DNA of 64,000 bases from Forficula auricularia (Eukaryota > Arthropoda > Insecta > Dermaptera > Forficulidae). Below are positions 11,090 to 22,108 of the stretch, piece by piece. The notes under the pieces are model-generated. The model searched no databases, was not told the origin of the DNA, and was given only the letters and a program-made list of their open reading frames with translations. Position numbers and translations under genes: made by a program. Positions within the stretch are counted from its first letter, which is position 1, and each line of letters opens with the position of its first letter. The stretch spans positions 310,001-374,000 of the forward strand of contig JALMQS010000819.1 of assembly GCA_024734495.1 (NCBI GenBank), read 5' to 3'.

Positions 11090-11510
11090 CACAAAGAGAA
11101 ATAAAAGAGGTTGTCCTCTGCTTGATGCAAATAAACATACACACATATATAATCGAAATGATATATATATATATATATATATTATTATTTATTTGTTTGA
11201 GACTATAGTTTCGAAGACTTGAGTCAATACCGTATTGATATTGAAAATTCTTTGATGTTTTCTTAGCTGGTAGCCAGCTAGAATTCTAACTGGTTGCCAG
11301 CTAAGAAAACATCAAAATCAGAATTCTAACTGGCTCCATGAATAACAATATTTATAATTAAAAAAGACTGATGAAAAAAGACCAAGTCTTCTAAACTATA
11401 GTCTCAAACATATAAATAATATATATATACAGATATATCATTTCGATATATATGTGTGTATGTTTATTTGCATCAAGCAGAGAACAACCTCTTTGTTTCT
11501 CTTTTGTGTA
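11090..11510. mobile_element. foldback element of the hammerhead/Penelope-like family
   Basis: The left arm (11091-11225) reads gaggttgtcctctgcttgat, then gcaaataaacata, an (AT)n run and GACTATAGTTTCGAAGAC. The right arm (11365-11510) is its inverse, ending gcatcaagcagagaacaacc. The centre holds a second small hairpin built from tagccagct / agctggca. Both arms carry the GAAAC...TATAGTC half of the hammerhead-like motif; only the right arm has the CTGATGA half. Related copies, usually one arm, lie at 4.2, 12.6, 21.7, 56.7 and 60.9 kb. No ORF is present, so it is non-autonomous. Confidence 0.75.
11365..11406 (+). ncRNA. hammerhead-ribozyme-like motif (degenerate)
   Basis: AGA-CTGATGA is followed by a hairpin AAGAC(caa)GTCTT, then C-TAAA and ACTATAGT-C-TC. 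CTGATGA is an exact hammerhead core. The second core block is TAAA instead of GAAA, so G12 is changed. The palindrome ACTATAGT can form a 3 bp stem III with GUC as cleavage triplet. Stem I has only two pairs. Probably inactive as it stands. Confidence 0.35.
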
Positions 11511-12593
11511 TTCGTAAACGCTCCTTGATAAGCTCCTAAAGATTCCTTAAAAACCAAGAATTTGTAGTATTGAAAAATTCATTTTTAAAAAAATTGTATT
11601 TTATAGAATTCTACTAAGTATCCTTCATAGGTAATTGTTGTAATATTTTACCTAGAACCAACGTTCTCACAATAACAATATGAAGAAAAAAAACTTGTTT
11701 CATAAATCGACATTTCTTTTCATTTGCTTTCCAAGTTTAATTTTCAAAAATTTTCTCTTTACGTGATTCACTAACATTTTTTCTAAGATATTTATAGTAG
11801 ATACAGATGAATCCATTCACATTCTATTTTTCTCCTTTATTTTTTTCTTTTATGATAAAACCTTTCATAGGTTTATTTAATGTAGTATAAGACGCAGCCT
11901 CTTCTACCACCTATAATATTCCATATTATTTCTCTCTTCAAACAATATTTTTTTTGTGTCTGTTGATCCTATATAGTTTTAAATATTTACAATAAACCAA
12001 AATTAAAAAGTCTTTCTGATGTCAACATTTTTATATTTCTAAACCAAAGGTGTGGTTTCAGGATTTCTAGCTTCAGAAGGTTCAGTTAAAAATTCGGCAA
12101 ATCAATTAAAAAATTAAATCATTATCTTCAAAGCTCTTGAATATCTAATGAACTCATGACTTCTATTTCTAAGCCTTAAGTTTCAGCATTATTGGATAAA
12201 AATACTTGGTAGGTTTCACATTAAGTTTCAGCTTTCTAGTACTCACCGTTTGACAGATATTTTGAGTTAAGTCCTAAAACAGATTTTCTTTTAATTGAAT
12301 AATGGTGTCTCAACATCACTTGTTTCAGAATTTTTAATTTGGTAAAAGATACTGATAAACTGAGAATTAATCGAATAGAAACCTTACCATGTTACAAATA
12401 TTAGTGGTGACGTTATCGAGGATATTCGCAAACTCTAAATGTACTTACATTTTCTCAACTAATATAATTACCAGTTGGTGGTATGTTCTTCATTGTAAGT
12501 GTTTAATTTCATAGTAGTATTGTTTGTAGGAAAAGTATAATGTTTGTTTATTAATATATATTTGTTATCCAATAAAAATATTTTTAATTGAGA
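11511..12593. other. non-coding
   Basis: AT-rich. No element ends, exons or repeats recognised apart from short A/T runs. Confidence 0.35.
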
Positions 12594-12848
12594 AGCTGTT
12601 GATTCATAAATAGAAATCAATGAAGTTGCCGTCTGCTTAATACAAATAAACATATACATATATATTATAACAAATATAAATGTATATATATATATAATCA
12701 TTTATTTGAATAGCATGCTATAACTACAAAACAAATTTTCTATATCCATTCGGGTAATTGACCCCATGAGAAATAACAGATACATATTATGTATATGCAT
12801 CAAGTAGAGGACAACCTCATTGATTTTTCTTTATGTATCATCAAACAA
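12594..12848. mobile_element. second foldback copy of the 11.1 kb family
   Basis: The left arm 'ttgattcataaatagaaat...ctgcttaatacaaataaacata' and the right arm 'gcatcaagtagaggacaacctcattg' are inverse of each other and match 11091-11150 and 11461-11500. The interior (12712-12790) matches, in reverse, the segment 'gggtacaattacccgatcgg' near 56.90 kb. The central motif is not recognisable here. Confidence 0.65.
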
Positions 12849-12904
12849 CTCTCATTCTTTGGGTAAAACAAAATCGTTTCAATTAGAATTATATTTATTT
12901 TTTT

Positions 12905-13110
12905 AATAAAATTTAGGGAACGCGGTGTTGGTTTATTGTGAAACATTGTTAAAAATTAAATTAGGTTGGAGTTGGCATTGACTCAGTCAATGTTCTCCTG
13001 ACGATGAGTTAAGAGCTCGAAATATATAGAGTAAACTAAAAAAATCTTTGTATTTTAATTTTTCTCCTTGTGAAACACCACCAACTCCAACCTAATTTAA
13101 TTTATTTTTT
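12905..13110. mobile_element. foldback element with central hammerhead-like motif
   Basis: Left end 'gggaacgcggtgttggtttattgtgaaac' is shared with 1325, 42806 and, diverged, 27905. Arms AAATTAGGTTGGAGTTGG (12958-12976) and CCAACTCCAACCTAATTT (13080-13098) are perfect inverse partners. Between them lie a small hairpin (attgactcagtcaat) and the motif at 12993-13033. Non-coding. Confidence 0.7.
12993..13033 (+). ncRNA. hammerhead-ribozyme-like motif
   Basis: TCTC-CTGACGA-t-GAG(ttaagag)CTC-GAAA-TATATA-GAG. Both core blocks (CTGACGA, GAAA) are exact. Stem I is CTC/GAG (3 bp), stem II GAG/CTC (3 bp). The stretch ATATAT after GAA is self-complementary, and the cleavage triplet would be AUA. One extra T separates the core from stem II. 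It shares layout but not stem sequences with the copies at 28.1 and 43.0 kb, so the stems have changed while the core stayed. Confidence 0.45.
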
Positions 13111-13358
13111 AGTATATTATATAAATTGGCATTAAAGGGGATTAAACATTTCGCTTTAATTTCGAAAACGACAGCGTTAAAATATAGACCCTTTAAATTT
13201 ACCAATCATTTCTACTTTCAATTTTATCCCGAAATATTTGAGCTGTAATCAGTAGCAATTTTAATTGATATTTTTTGTGAAGATGTCCATCATGTTCGAA
13301 ATACGCAGCTTCTGTATTGAAATATCCATGACAGATAAAATATTTCTAATTAAAAAGA

Positions 13359-13401
13359 CTAATGATGAAGGTAAAACCTTCCAAAATATATAGTCTCAAA
13401 C
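13359..13401 (+). repeat. decayed hammerhead-like motif
   Basis: AGAC-TAATGATGAAGG(taaa)ACCTTC-CAAAA-TATATAGTCTC. The hairpin and flanks match the family at 11.4 and 61.0 kb, but CTGATGA is altered and GAAA is CAAA. Clearly related and clearly broken. Confidence 0.4.
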
Positions 13402-13424
13402 AAATTAATTATATAAATAAATAT

Positions 13425-13539
13425 AATATATTGCATGTAAGGGGTGTTTTGTCCTGAGGGTCGAACTAACAGAACCGGACAGTGTGTTAGTACCTGGGTT
13501 CAACTCCTAGGGGGACGATCCCTCTTATAATGCAATATA
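13425..13539 (+). repeat. tRNA-like module inside a short inverted repeat
   Basis: ATATTGCATGTAAGGG (left) and its partner ending in ATGCAATAT (right) bracket about 75 bases. These contain CAGTGTGTTAGTACCTGGGTTCAACTCC-like wording, where GGGTTCAACTCC resembles a B-box. It repeats the architecture seen at 16.4 and 23.1 kb: a tRNA-like loop on an AT-rich stem. Confidence 0.4.
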
Positions 13540-13632
13540 AAAATATTCTATAAATATCAAAGGATATAAGGTAGTTCTTTCACAAATGCAAAAATTCAAG
13601 AAGTCTTCGAAACTTGAAATATCCCTAGTAGC

Positions 13633-13962
13633 ACAATGTTTCAAACTATATAGTAACTATATAGTGCCTATATAGATTTCGAGAAAGAGGACAATGTTTC
13701 AAACTATATAGTAACTATATAGTACCTATATAGATTTCGAGAAAGAGCACAATGTTTCAAACTATATAGTAACTATATCCCAGGTAACCACAATATCCTA
13801 AGAATATTCTAAGGATATTCTAAGGACATTTAAATCTTCTTAGAATATTCTGAGGATATTGTGTGTTACCTGGGATAGTACCTATATAGATTTCGAGAAA
13901 GAGCACAATGTTTCAAACTATATAGTAACTATATAGGGGCTATATAGATCCTCGGAATCTAT
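13633..13962. repeat. 58 bp tandem repeat, four copies, one interrupted
   Basis: ACAATGTTTCAAACTATATA starts at 13633, 13691, 13749 and 13905. The first two intervals are exactly 58. The third is 156 = 58 + 98, which measures the net size of the nested insertion. Copies differ at only one or two positions (agtgcc / agtacc / aggggc), so the amplification is recent. Confidence 0.9.
13779..13874. mobile_element. 96 bp MITE nested in the 58 bp array
   Basis: CCCAGGTAACCACAATATCC and its near-perfect inverse (ending GTTACCTGGG) form the ends, with AGAATATTCT palindromic wording inside. Because the host repeat has a known period, net insertion is 98 bp: 96 bp of element plus a duplicated AT. Ends CCC...GGG and the AT TSD match the host element, so both likely used the same transposase. 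Confidence 0.8.
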
Positions 13963-14011
13963 ATAGGCGCTATATAGTTACTATATAGTTTGAAACATTG
14001 TGCTACTAGGG

Positions 14012-16089
14012 ATAAGTCATTAAAATCATAATAAACACACTGTTAAAATTTGAAGACAATTTACAACAGCAAACATGAAATAATTGTAATTAAGAATGAA
14101 ATTTTTTACATATGGTAGATTGGGAAAGAGTGGGAAAATGATCATTATTTTATTTTTTTCATTGAAGGAGTTTCACCATCTTGATGAAAAACTAATATTT
14201 GTTAGAATAATATATTCGGAGTAACTTAAAAAAAATGGAAATTATTTACCATGTAGTTTTGATAAAAAATAAAAAAAAACATATTTGGGCGATTATTTTT
14301 AGTGGAGGGGATAAAATATCAATGACTTGGAAACAATCCATTCATAAAGATAATATAGTAGTGTAAAAAGTACAGTCACATTAAAAAACAAGCTAAAATT
14401 TTAACACCGTTCATATTTATAGAGTGGTTACGAGGCTAAAACTTTTTGTGTGGATTGTCGCGAAAGAACCTCCTTAAGACCTTAGAAACTAAATTCTTTT
14501 TATATTTATATATGTTTATTTATGAAAAAGTAATTTTCCCAAAAGCAGTTAAAATTGCAATCTATTCATATACTAATTCGTGCAAAAGGAATTTTCTAAT
14601 TTGCATTTTGAAAGTTCTTGGAAAAAAATAGTAAGAAGCAAGTTTGTTTCCATTCAACTCTTTTCCAACCGAAATGTATTCGAGAAATGCTAAGCATTTC
14701 TTGATAGATCCTCCGTTCTCTGAATTCATCTTATCTCAGCACGTAAACTTTCTTCCTAGATCTCTCCTTTCTATATTTAACTTTGGAAGCAATTAACTCT
14801 GTTAGTCCCTTAAATGCCTAATGTGTTTCATTAAACAAGGTTACTTCATTAGTGACATGTTAATTGGATATAACTCACGGTTACCGTGATTCACTCGATT
14901 TTAACCCACTGGAATCCCCTGCATCATCAACATTAGCAATTTTAGACATAAATTGGAGTGTTTATAAAATTTGAAAACATTAATAATAAATAAATAAATA
15001 TTTTCAATTATAATTTGTTGACCAAATATTCTTGTTCGTGCGAACAAGACTATAATAATACCCTTTTATAAAAAGAAGAGTCTGCTGTTTTAAGGAACTT
15101 TCAACTAAAATTCATTACTATGGCTAAGCTTAAAGTAATATTATTCAAAGGCGTCAATCAATCGGGACTTTGATAGTTGAAATTTAAGTAAAATTTTACA
15201 TTTTAGTCAAATAAAAATACATATATACAGACCAGAACAGGTAGAAACAGTCCTAACGTAGTCGTAATTTCAAACAATTAAGCGCAAGCGTATATTTCTT
15301 ATTGAAGATATAATTTCAAACTATTAGTTATTGATCTAGAAACAAAAATATTACTTATATTTTTTGATTACAAAATTTGATATTTTTCTATGAATTACAC
15401 TTATCTTAAAATCAAAAAGGTTGAATAATGTTTTAGATGTCGAAACGTCGCTTAAATATTGGTAAACTGGGAGGAATTTCTAATTGTATTCTCATAGGAG
15501 TTTATTATGAATTTGTAAGACTGATAACATATTTTTTTTTATTCTTTAAAGTAGGATCAGGCTTAGCAAAGGGTTAAGCAACGTCGATTTATATGTATAG
15601 CGGGGATTGAAATTTATATCCCGCACACAGCCAAAAATTTTAATCAACTACAGTCTGGGCCTCGCAATTTATAAACATACCTGAAAAAATGGCTAAAATC
15701 AAAAGTGAATACGTGACGTCACATGAATTTTCAATGTAAATGGCGCCACTTACTTTTCATCCTAGCTTATTTCATGAATACTATATAATAAGTAAATTAA
15801 TTGTTGGGATCTAAAGCTATGATTAACCACCAACTACAAACTAAAAGTTAAAAGTAATTGATGCTCTAATTCGAAATGACTTCGCCTCTATGAGTTTGTA
15901 GAAACAAGAGATTAAGATGTAATAATCGGAACCGATCGAATAATATATGTGATTAATATATCGTATTGTCAATTAACAACTATTTAGGAGTTAGAAGATA
16001 ATTTTCTAAATAAAAAAATAATAATAATAAAGAAATAAGATAATAGTAGATAGTAGGTATCTATAAAATAGGGAAAGTGCGGAAACACT
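14012..16089. other. 2 kb non-coding
   Basis: No gene recognised. At 15437-15460 the block GTCGAAACGTCGC is the 3' half of the hammerhead-like motif (compare 31418-31426) without a convincing 5' half. TTCGTGCGAACAAG near 15035 is a small hairpin. The 61-codon frame at 14446-14631 has no recognised domain. Confidence 0.35.
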
Positions 16090-16236
16090 TTTTCGATGAG
16101 CTAGGGACGCGGTAATGGGTCGGATCGTCAATTATCCTGATAGTTCGTTTCTGAATTTCATCCTGGATGGCAAGAGAATGCTTTGAGGCTTTACAGATGC
16201 GAGCCGTTTTCGAGACAGGGGCGGATTTGGGCTTTT
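16090..16236 (-). mobile_element. jockey-like LINE fragment
   Basis: About 85% identical to 49527-49684 in the same orientation. It covers the codons around RAVRLIDD and the segment before it; a few bases of the 'cctctccacagatg' stretch are deleted. No 3' UTR or poly(A) is attached, so it is an internal remnant. Confidence 0.8.
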
Positions 16237-16356
16237 TAGAGGGGAAGAAGCTTCACTTTGCAAAAGAAGAACTTTCAAATTCAAAATTATTAAATTTTTT
16301 TGGTTATTTCATAAATCATTCACACAAATGTTTATCTTGTTCCCTGCCTAGATCAT

Positions 16357-16619
16357 CTTAGAAAATCATAAGATGGTGTCATCTATTAAATTCGATGGAA
16401 AGGATTATTTTCAATTATATGACAGGTGGGTTGTTTTTCACCCCTCGGGAATCGAACTTGAGTGCCAGTAACAGCAATCCGGGCTATCTGGGTCACCTGT
16501 GAGGTGCGAACCCCTCTGACATATGTAAACGAGGGTGAAAAACAACACATCTGACATATAATTGAAAATAATCCATTCCATTCAGATTTAATAAAGACAT
16601 CATCTTATGATTTTCTAAG
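16357..16619. mobile_element. foldback element with tRNA-like loop
   Basis: Arms of about 88 bp: CTTAGAAAATCATAAGATG on the left, its inverse ending 16619, and GGTTGTTTTTCACCC paired with GGGTGAAAAACAACA. The ~75 base loop, read on the minus strand, contains TGACCCAGATAGCCCGG and AAGTTCGATTCCCG at tRNA-like spacing. Whether the tRNA-like part is a captured promoter or the core of a decayed SINE copied in inverted fashion cannot be told. Confidence 0.7.
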
Positions 16620-16626
16620 AAAATTT

Positions 16627-17721
16627 GAATCTATTACCATCGGCAAAATGAAATCTTTCATATGCCTAGATCATAATGATTCACACACCTTGTCCTATTT
16701 TACATGATATTAATTAAAAATGCACTAGAAAATGAAAAAAATAATTTAACATTTATAAAAAAAAATTAAGTTAATAAATTATTTCGAGCCGTGTGAATTG
16801 ATAAGCTCCCTAAATTGTCTGACTAGCTGCGCTATTTTACATTTTGCCTTATTTTAAAAATGACTTGGCTTAGCTATCGTGAAGTTAATTAAACATTTTT
16901 TTCCCTTTGCATATATATTTTTTTCTATTTGTAAAAAGCCATTTTTCAGACCGTCACGTTAAGACTGGTAAAGAAAAAGAAAGAAAAAAAGGGGCGCGAA
17001 AAAGAAGAAGAAGAAGAAGAAATAAGTTTTAATTCAAATTTATAATAAGTCATAAGGGGTGCTGAACATCGACCCCTTTTTTTCCCTTTTTTCATCTCTC
17101 TCCTTTTCTTCGAAAAATACTGGGCTATGAGTCACACCTAGCAAAATAAGATAACGTCATGATTAACGCCCGCTACGCTCTTTGCGACACTAACTCCATT
17201 TTAACGATTTTCTTAGCGGCACAAACCGCGCCGTTATTTTATTCTTCTTCTCATCTTCTTCTTATGATGCCTAGCTTAAAGTTTTAATTAGGTACTAAAA
17301 TACACACTGACGAAACGGAAGTCGTCGCTAGTAATTAAGATCAAATCATCAAATAACGAATTTAATCTGAGATGAGTTCAATGTTTGTTGTTGTTTTATT
17401 ATCACCGTCTTTATGCTTAATATGATTTATTTCTTTAAAAAAAATTTTTAAACATGGTCTAATTTTATTTATAATATAAAGCTATTACTCTAAGTCCTTA
17501 ATGAGTAATTATATTGTTTTTTTATAAAATACCGATGGTAAGAGACTTAGTATTTCTAAAGAAATCATGAAAGCTTATCTTGTACTAATCCAAGCTTTTA
17601 TGGATATTTTTTATTACCTACATGATTATACGAATGTTAAATTTACTATCGCTAGAACAAAAATGATGTATACACAATTGAGTGATATGTTATATATTTT
17701 ATGCAATATACGTTTGTGAAT
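16627..17721. other. non-coding with a less AT-rich block
   Basis: A (GAA)n microsatellite lies at 17003-17022. At 17155-17250 the sequence is markedly less AT-rich (aacgcccgctacgctctttg, gcggcacaaaccgcgccg) and looks unique. It may be a conserved non-coding or regulatory segment, but no ORF or motif supports a specific call. Confidence 0.35.
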
Positions 17722-17935
17722 TCAAGGACCTAGAACTCTCTCCCGACCTCCGTATTTCCCAACACTTATAACATGCAAACCTTCAAAACTCGGATACACA
17801 AACCTAAGCCTCCACCCTTACGATTGATCAATTTCTTCTTCTCTTCGGTAATGCAAGAGTCTTTCGAGGTCCATAAAGGCTGCATCTTTCTGGTGCCAAC
17901 TAGCACATTCAATTTCATTCAAAATATGACAATGT
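17722..17935 (+). mobile_element. jockey-like LINE 3' end, degenerate
   Basis: Encodes a decayed NMQTFKTRIHK-like C-terminus and keeps the family 3' UTR: cttcggtaatgcaagagtct, then ggctgcatctttctggtgcc. It matches 3955-4145. The poly(A) is replaced by 'ttcattcaaaata'. The oldest-looking of the 3' ends. Confidence 0.8.
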
Positions 17936-19496
17936 GAGTGAAATATATCTGATGGACCTAGTTATTTTTGACCCTCGGGTTCAATTACCGATGTACTGAA
18001 TTCAATCCTTCTGACATCATGTAATAAAAATTACCTATAGCAGGTCGGATTTAGAAGAAAGCAATCAATCATTCGGGAATTGAGATACGCATATATTAAT
18101 TCCTGTGAATCAATTGTAATAGACTGTAATGAACAGTGCAAAGCTCTCGAAACTATAGTCTCGTTATAAATAAAATTTATAATTCCAGCAGAAGACTCTA
18201 TTTTATTGTCTCCTTCAAATCATTCGGGATTTCTTAGTGTCTTTCGAAGTTCTGGACTAAAAATTGTAAAAATGGAACATTTAAAACAGATTAAGTCAAT
18301 TAGAGATTGTTGGACCAAAAAGAATTGACGTTTAACTAATGTTGTTGTATTTGTTATTATGAATCCTCTGAGCCTATGAGGTATTATCATATAAAAGAAA
18401 GAAAAAATTATTTCCATCTTATCTCAGGCATGGGCGCAAAAATTCTTGAGCCGTTAAATCGGAACATGTTTCAATTAATTGGCATACACATTACCCAAAG
18501 GCACTGATAAATTGATTTTTTGACACTTTTTGGGTTATAGGGACCAAAAATAAGGTTGCTATATTTTAAGTGCAATATTTATAATACTTTCCAATAATGT
18601 TTACAAAATGAAAGTAACTTTAACCTTGGAGATACAAGACCTCAAAGATTAATGGCATCAGAAGATGAATAATTATATAATATAGCATATAATGATATTT
18701 ATAGTAATAAAAGTTAAAAGTTTTTTAAACACTGTTGTGAAGGTGCCCCTAACATATATGCAATTGAATGAGGTACTATTTAACTCTTTTAAAATGCTAT
18801 TAAAAGTGTAATTTTGTAATTTTTATTTTAAACATTGTAATTTTTTTTCACTGTGTCTTTGCCCCAGGTGACCATCGCTGTCCCCTTTTGTATTATTTGC
18901 TATGCATTTTTTCATATAGTAATTTTTCCTAAAAATAAATTCAAGTATAAATTGCCCATTACCAATACAGTAATTTTCTTTCATAGTAATTATTTTTAAC
19001 TAGCTGTTAAGCCCTTTGCGAGTAAAAATACAACGAGCTCTAGAAACCTGTTTTTGCTCATTACATTCATTTATTTTATTTATTTATATATTTTTTTTAA
19101 GAGACATACAAAATATAAAAAAAAGCAGCTTTATCAGGATGATAAACCTCCCAGGGCATATTTTAACGAATTAAACAATTTTTTTGTTTACCTCTGCTGC
19201 AATTATAGAATTTCTAGTCACCTTTGAAAAAATACTTTCAGCCATCTTTAAATAAAAATGTTTGAATTAATAAAAATTATAATAACTTCATATTTATTAT
19301 TTAATAAGAGTTTTTAGGGTCACGGCTGCCGAGTGAGAAACAGTTAACTAAGTTATGAGAATGAGGCCGAATACGACCTATCAGGGGGAACGTTAAAATT
19401 AAGTCGTCGGACTCTTGTTTTAATTATTATATAAATATAAAGTTTTCAAAATTTTATCATGATTTCTTAATAAAGCTATATTTTAATATTTAAAAC
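17936..19496. other. non-coding with a hammerhead-family remnant
   Basis: At 18124-18166 the wording AGACTGTAATGAACAGTGC...CTCTCGAAACTATAGTCTC repeats the 11.4/61.0 kb motif with GAAAC intact and CTGATGA degenerate. 17945-18015 carries another tRNA-like GGGTTCAATTACC. At 19010 'aactagctgttaagccctttgc' resembles the start of the GC-rich island at 19497. No gene. Confidence 0.4.
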
Positions 19497-19990
19497 TAGC
19501 TGCAAGGCCCGCCTTCGGCGGCCCTCTTGCTAGCCAGGGGACACCGCCCCCTGGACACCTAACCCACGAACCCCACCCTCACACTCTACTCCCACCCCCC
19601 ACCCCCGAGAACCCACCCAGCACCCGTGCCCAACCCTCGCCCCCACACCACCACGCTAACACACTTCATCCCGTCATCCCGCACTATACCCCCACCCCCA
19701 CCCCCGAAACTCACCAAGCAGTCCCACCCCCACACCATGCACCCGTGCCCAACCCCCGGCCCCACACTACCACCCCAACATCCTGCAGCCCCCCCCCCCA
19801 CCCCGTACCACCCCACTACGCCACTGGAACATCACCTGAACTCCCCAGTCCACCAACCCTGCACCCCACCCCGAACCCTCCACCCCGTCTAGACCCTGGA
19901 CCCCCCGCTCCACCCCTGAACCCCCCTACTCCAGCAGGGATGGTCGGGCATGTAGCGTGCCTGTTTCATCATAATGATGACGATGATTAA
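19497..19990. repeat. C-rich island with hairpins and a 119 bp internal repeat
   Basis: In a 30% GC landscape, 19540-19930 is overwhelmingly C on plus (runs of CCC separated by A/T), so the minus strand is G-tract rich and could form G-quadruplexes. It opens with a GCCCGCCTTCGGCGGCCC hairpin and a CCAGGGG/CCCCCTGG hairpin. GCACCCGTGCCCAACCC occurs at about 19620 and 19739, showing internal duplication. Proline-rich open frames on both strands are composition effects. The opening hairpin wording recurs, mutated, at 26747, so this may be one end of a transposable element. Confidence 0.6.
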
Positions 19991-20487
19991 GCGGGAGGCT
20001 AGAATTAAAGCCTCGCTCACGGCAAAAATTGGATCGACAATAATCCGTTAGCACTAAAGCTACTAGCATTTAGTATAAAGTATCACACTACCCAGGATCT
20101 AACTAAATAGACTCAAACATTCGAGATAAAAAAAAATCAGTTCACCGTCTCAGTCACTAATCTGAACAATAAAGTATTATAAGAATTTTTTTAACATTAT
20201 TTTTTGAGGTTATATCTTCAAACAGTCCACCTTTTTTACTAACTGGCCTACAGCCTTTCAAATCTTTTTTTGTATAATATAATATCTTCATCTAATTTAA
20301 ATTCGAATTATAATACTCCATTTTCCAATCTCTACTCCCACTTATCTTATATATTTTTTCCTTCTGAATCGATTCCAATTTGAATTTCTTTTCTCGTTAT
20401 AAAATTTTTTCTTCACTCTCCCTTGCCTTTTTCAAAAAGAAAAATAATATTTGAATTCAATTAAGTATTTGAGTAGTCTACTTAATA
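19991..20487. other. non-coding
   Basis: AT-rich, no gene or clear repeat. Pyrimidine-rich from 20320 to 20420. Confidence 0.35.
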
Positions 20488-20770
20488 TAATATTATATTA
20501 CAATTCCCTGGATAATCAAAATTCAAATAGGATCATTGGGAGAAATAGAGAAAAAGGAAAACGCGGAACCGATGCCACCTTTTAAAGCAGCAATTTATTG
20601 GCGTAATATTCACACTTAAGAAATAGATAGGCAGAAAAAAGAAAAAAGCCTCTCCATTCATTTAAATCCTCTTCTACTCCTTTACCCCCTCCGATAACTA
20701 TACAAACCAAATGTTAAGCTCAAAGAGAATGGAAATCCCAGAGAGGGTGATGTCAAGTATAAAGAAAGAT
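20488..20770. repeat. local direct duplication, copy 1
   Basis: Aligns end to end with 22109-22391 in the same orientation. Shared blocks include CCTGGATAATCAAAAT, CAATTTATTGGC, AAGAAATAGATAGGCAG and CAAACCAAATGTTAAGCTCA. Divergence by eye is 10-15% with small indels. No terminal repeats, tails or copies elsewhere in the window. Upstream and downstream flanks do not match. Confidence 0.85.
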
Positions 20771-22108
20771 AAAAAGAATCACAATAAATAAAATATAAAA
20801 TAAATTTACCTGGTCCTTCTATTTTATTTTATATTTAATGAAATAATTTATAACGAATAAACGCTCCTCTTAATATAGGCCCATTTAGCAAATAATGATA
20901 TCTCCTTTAAAATATGGAACTCTTCTACCCTAAAAAGCTTTCTAGTATGTTTTGGTTTCGGGAATTTATCATTTTAATTAGTTTCGACCCCCCCCCCCTC
21001 ATTATCACTTTCACGTTTAAGGCGCATATGGAAATTTCATTTATTGGCAATACTATTTTTTAACTCTCCCCTCCCTATTTTTGTCCCCGAAAAAAATAAT
21101 TATATCTCTTTTTGATTATTTTACGACTCTTTCAAAGTAAATTCCGTTTTTTTTCTTAGTTTGAAAATTTGAAAATTTATTTTTTAAACTCCCGTTCGCT
21201 GATTTCGAGTTTCGATTTTAGCCAAAATCAAATCATCTCTTAATCTCAATACAAAAAAACTACATGCAAAATTTCATTTTGATATTCACAATAGTTTTTG
21301 AACTAGAGCTGTATACACAAATTTTGGTAAAGGAGAGATTAACAAACGTTCTAAAATTAAGTAAAAAAGAAAATTTTAAAATATAATCTAGTAGTATATA
21401 TTTTTAAATTAAACTTTATTAACAATGTTCACCTATAACCTACAGTGCAGGTCATACACCATTTTCCAGAGTGGGATCTATATATGGGCTTTTTGGGCTC
21501 CGTGAATATAAAGGGCCCCCAGCAATATTTTATTGTCCTAATTTTTTTTCCTATACAGTATATATCATTATAGAAAACAGTTTTGTAACAAAATGGAAAT
21601 TAGTTTGATTAATCAAGTAGTGTTAGCCCGGGGCCCAAAAATTCATCGCCCGCCCTTACCATTCTCCATTAACCAAATTAATGTGCTAAACAGAGATTTC
21701 AAGAATAAAATCTCGTAAATAGTTCGAGTATAGTATCGAAGGTTTGACCTTCATCGTCATCATTACTCTTTTTAATGAGATATATTCTATCTGTTATTTC
21801 TCATGGGTTCAAATACTCGATTGGATGTAGGTAAATTCATTTTGTTTTAATAGAAAGCTGGTCATTCAACAAACGATTTATCTATATATGTGTGTTTATA
21901 TGCATCAAGCAGATGGCAATCTCATGAATTATCATATATCTGCTAGTCTCCGACAAACTAAATCTTATCACTTATTAGGATTAGTTAAGCCTGGGATATA
22001 TTATTATTTTATTAGTCATTAACTATTTAATAGACTCACGGTAGGCTGGCTAAAATGGATATTATTCCGCGACCATTAAGTTGAGAAAAAAAAATATTCT
22101 TAGATATT
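20771..22108. other. spacer between the duplicates, with two repeat fragments
   Basis: 20985-21345 matches the dispersed repeat at 55270-55430 (aatctcaata..aaaactac, then attcacaatagtttttgaac). 21722-21942 is a one-armed copy of the hammerhead/Penelope-like family, with GAGTATAGTATCGAAGG at its left and gcatcaagcagatggcaat at its right; it matches 56.7-56.96 kb. Neither is coding. Confidence 0.55.

Larger units (their letters stand above)
13623..14011. mobile_element. MITE with CCCTAGTAGCACAATG inverted ends, internally amplified
   Basis: CCCTAGTAGCACAATGTTTC starts at 13623, and its exact inverse ends at 14011, with AT on both outer sides (2 bp TSD). The left arm was amplified into a 58 bp tandem array, and one unit was hit by the smaller element at 13779-13874. 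The centre (about 13950) is a palindrome on ATATAGATCC / GGAATCTATAT. Non-coding. Confidence 0.8.

Noticed and set aside
13623..13962. A CRISPR-like array from the regularly spaced 58 bp repeats
   Set aside because: Units are contiguous tandem copies without variable spacers, inside a eukaryotic MITE.
19497..19540. A Helitron 3' terminus (hairpin plus CTAG)
   Set aside because: Hairpin and CTAG are present, but no matching 5' end, no A/T insertion site and no helicase were seen, so the class is not assigned.
19586..19990. Overlapping open frames of 76-88 codons on both strands (Pro-rich on plus, Gly/Trp-rich on minus)
   Set aside because: They result from the C-rich tract, which lacks stop codons by composition. 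No domain, start context or splice sites.
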